In this document: piece after piece, positions 5,436-6,772 of the stretch
Position numbering within the stretch: the stretch's first letter is position 1
Layout: the number at the start of each line of letters is the position of its first letter
NCBI GenBank assembly: GCA_012727685.1
Contig: JAAYGO010000088.1
Span: 1 to 6,772 of the forward strand
Source of the DNA: Bacillota bacterium
GTDB taxonomy: Bacteria > Bacillota > Dethiobacteria > DTU022
Reading direction: 5' to 3'
Length of the DNA stretch: 6,772 bases
Translations under genes and position numbers: made by a program
The notes under the pieces: generated by a model
Seen by the model: only the letters and a program-made list of their open reading frames with translations
Told to the model about the DNA's origin: nothing
Database searches by the model: none

Positions 5436-6482
5436 CTAGCCGGCGATAAAAAGATTGAGATAAAGGTAGACGATTAGCGCCAGGATCACTGACAATAATA
5501 AACCAAACAAAACCGGCTTTAGATCATTTAATTTCAAATCGCGAAAGCTGATTTCATAGCCCATCCCCACGAAGCAGATCATGAAGCACCAGTGGGAAAG
5601 AGCTTTAAATTGGCCGGTTACTTCCGGAGTAAACAAACCAAATGTTGAGAGCAGTGACATGATCAACAACCCCAAAATGAACTTGGGAAATTTTTCCCAA
5701 ATAAGGCTGGGGCGAAGCTTTACACCAATGGGCAGGCCTTTGCGCGTATAAAAATAGGCAAAGAAGAGGATGGCAAAGGCCATCAGGGCATTGCGCGCCG
5801 TTTTGGTGATGGTGGCAATGGTGCCCGCTTCTTCACCAATGGCAAAGCCGGTGGCAATTGCCTGGGCGGTGTTTGATGATATGGCACCGCTCCAGTAGCC
5901 CGCCAATAGCTCCGGCATCGCCAGCCAATGCACCAGCAGGGGGATGACGAACAGCAGGATCACGCTGTTTAATAAAGAAGCGACAACGGCTGTTAAAACA
6001 TACCTTTCTTTAGCTTTGATCACCGGAGTTAAGGCCACGATGGCCGAAACGCCGCATACCCCCATTCCGATCCCGAGCAGCGCTTTCGAGTCTTCCGGCA
6101 ACCCGAATAACTTGCCCAGTAAATAAGAGAGTATGATCATGGAGGCGACAGCAATAACTGCTAAAATAACGGCATGCGGACCGGTAGAAACGATGACCGC
6201 AAAGTTTATGGTTCCGCCCAGGAATATTACGCCCATAAATAGCAGGATCTTGGATGAAAAACTCAAGCCTTCTTTAAAAATTGCAGGCAGCTTTATAACA
6301 TTCCCGAGGATCATGCCTAAAATAATGGCATAAAGAACATAGTTGACAGGCCAGTGTGACGGTGTCACGCTGGATAGATACCAGACGATCACTGCTCCGA
6401 TTAACGCCACTAAAAAACCTGGCAAGATGCTGATTAGATATTTGGACCAGCTATCGTATTTCTTTGGGGGCAACTTAGCCAT
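5436..6482 (-). CDS. yeiH: YeiH/UPF0324 family membrane protein (putative sulfate exporter family)
   Basis: 348 residues, the normal length for this family, and strongly hydrophobic with roughly ten membrane segments from about residue 15 to 345. Family signatures include GVCGVSAIVALTPVI (141-155), the stretch around SSNTAQAIATGFAIG (202-216), KTARNALM (227-234) and GMGYEISFRDL (306-316). Database names call the family a putative sulfate exporter, but the transported substrate is poorly established. The ATG at 6482 has AAGGAG 8 bases upstream (6491-6496). It is followed downstream on the same strand by a LysR-type regulator, echoing the yeiE-yeiH neighbours of enterobacteria where the regulator is linked to sulfite. 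It could export an anion related to the redox operon further on, which is inference. An insertion sequence begins within about 40-95 bases upstream, so its native promoter may be displaced. Confidence 0.9.
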   Translation of the reverse strand: MAKLPPKKYDSWSKYLISILPGFLVALIGAVIVWYLSSVTPSHWPVNYVLYAIILGMILGNVIKLPAIFKEGLSFSSKILLFMGVIFLGGTINFAVIVSTGPHAVILAVIAVASMIILSYLLGKLFGLPEDSKALLGIGMGVCGVSAIVALTPVIKAKERYVLTAVVASLLNSVILLFVIPLLVHWLAMPELLAGYWSGAISSNTAQAIATGFAIGEEAGTIATITKTARNALMAFAILFFAYFYTRKGLPIGVKLRPSLIWEKFPKFILGLLIMSLLSTFGLFTPEVTGQFKALSHWCFMICFVGMGYEISFRDLKLNDLKPVLFGLLLSVILALIVYLYLNLFIAG

Positions 6483-6516
6483 GATCAGATCTCCTTGTAT
6501 TATTGATCGCTAGCAG

Positions 6517-6772
6517 CCTGTGTGAGAATTCTTCCCAAACAGGCAAGATTTAGGATCTCGATGTCGAATTAGATAGTATGAAAAAGTTTAAAGACTATCA
6601 ACCTAACCAACTGATGCTTGTTCCGATTTGCATGAATGAATGGCTGCCCGCCGACCACCCGGTACATTTCATAAGCGAGGTGGTTGAAAAGCTTGATTTA
6701 ACGTTAATATACCGTAGTTATCGGGATCGTCGGGGCCAGCCACCGTTTGACCCAAGGATGATGGTTAAAGTA
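6517..6772 (+). mobile_element. Left part of an IS1182-like insertion sequence (runs off window)
   Basis: The element is recognised by its transposase. Its left boundary is not determinable without the right end. The region CTGTGTGAGAATTCTTCCC (from about 6518), within an imperfect inverted repeat CCTGT/ACAGG (6517-6521 and 6539-6543), is a plausible terminal repeat but is a guess. Confidence 0.45.
6578..6772 (+). CDS. IS1182-like (DUF772) transposase, N-terminal part
   Basis: The first 65 codons of a transposase, open to the window edge. The order LVPICMNEWLPADHPVHFIS, then VVEKLDL, then RGQPPFDPRMMVKV is the N-terminal DUF772 signature of IS1182/IS5-superfamily transposases, whose DDE catalytic domain would lie downstream. 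The ATG at 6578 is preceded by no strong ribosome site, which is common for transposases. It is the only plus-strand gene, divergent from the yeiH-like gene. Whether it is intact cannot be told. Confidence 0.85.
   Translation, partial: MKKFKDYQPNQLMLVPICMNEWLPADHPVHFISEVVEKLDLTLIYRSYRDRRGQPPFDPRMMVKV

Overview
The window looks like chromosomal DNA of an anaerobic, low-to-mid GC Firmicute of the Clostridia (Peptococcaceae- or Sporomusa-like). This is inferred from very strong AGGAGG-type ribosome binding sites, TTG and GTG starts, ferredoxin/flavoprotein gene content and dispersed GTCATCCTGAG-type intergenic repeats. No genus can be fixed from the sequence alone. All genes but one lie on the minus strand, so the map is described here from high to low coordinates in the direction of transcription.

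Right edge (about 6517-6772): the start of an insertion sequence with the first 65 codons of a DUF772/IS1182-like transposase on the plus strand, directed away from everything else. Its left end is very close upstream of the next gene. 5436-6482: a YeiH/UPF0324 family membrane protein (often labelled putative sulfate exporter). 5069-5435: 367 bases without a gene, holding a terminator-like hairpin, a cluster of palindromic intergenic repeats with two tandem hairpins that differ by a compensatory base-pair change, and a weak candidate lysR promoter. 4178-5068: a LysR-type regulator closed by a clear intrinsic terminator at 4082-4117.

3900 down to 1: a redox operon read from a good sigma-A-like promoter (4036-4064), with an inverted repeat between -35 and -10 that could be the LysR target. 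Its order is flavoprotein A1 (fumarate reductase/AprA-like), ferredoxin, ferredoxin, flavoprotein A2 (a second AprA-like paralogue, running off the left edge). A1 is interrupted by an in-frame TAG at 2413-2415. The conserved C-terminal domain, with its R-x-ESR and D-F-P motifs, continues in the same frame to 2212. The A2 paralogue in the same window has a sense Glu codon (H-E-L) at exactly the position where A1 has H-TAG-L, so the parsimonious reading is a GAG-to-TAG nonsense change or a sequence error. Recoding as pyrrolysine or a split protein are less likely alternatives.

Taken together, the operon probably encodes a soluble flavoprotein-ferredoxin redox module with no membrane anchor visible. 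Two AprA-like flavoproteins flank two small ferredoxins with AprB-like CW-x-C second motifs. The YeiH plus LysR neighbourhood recalls the yeiE-yeiH pairing of enterobacteria, where the LysR regulator is linked to sulfite. A sulfur-oxyanion theme is therefore a reasonable hypothesis, but the substrate is not shown by the sequence.
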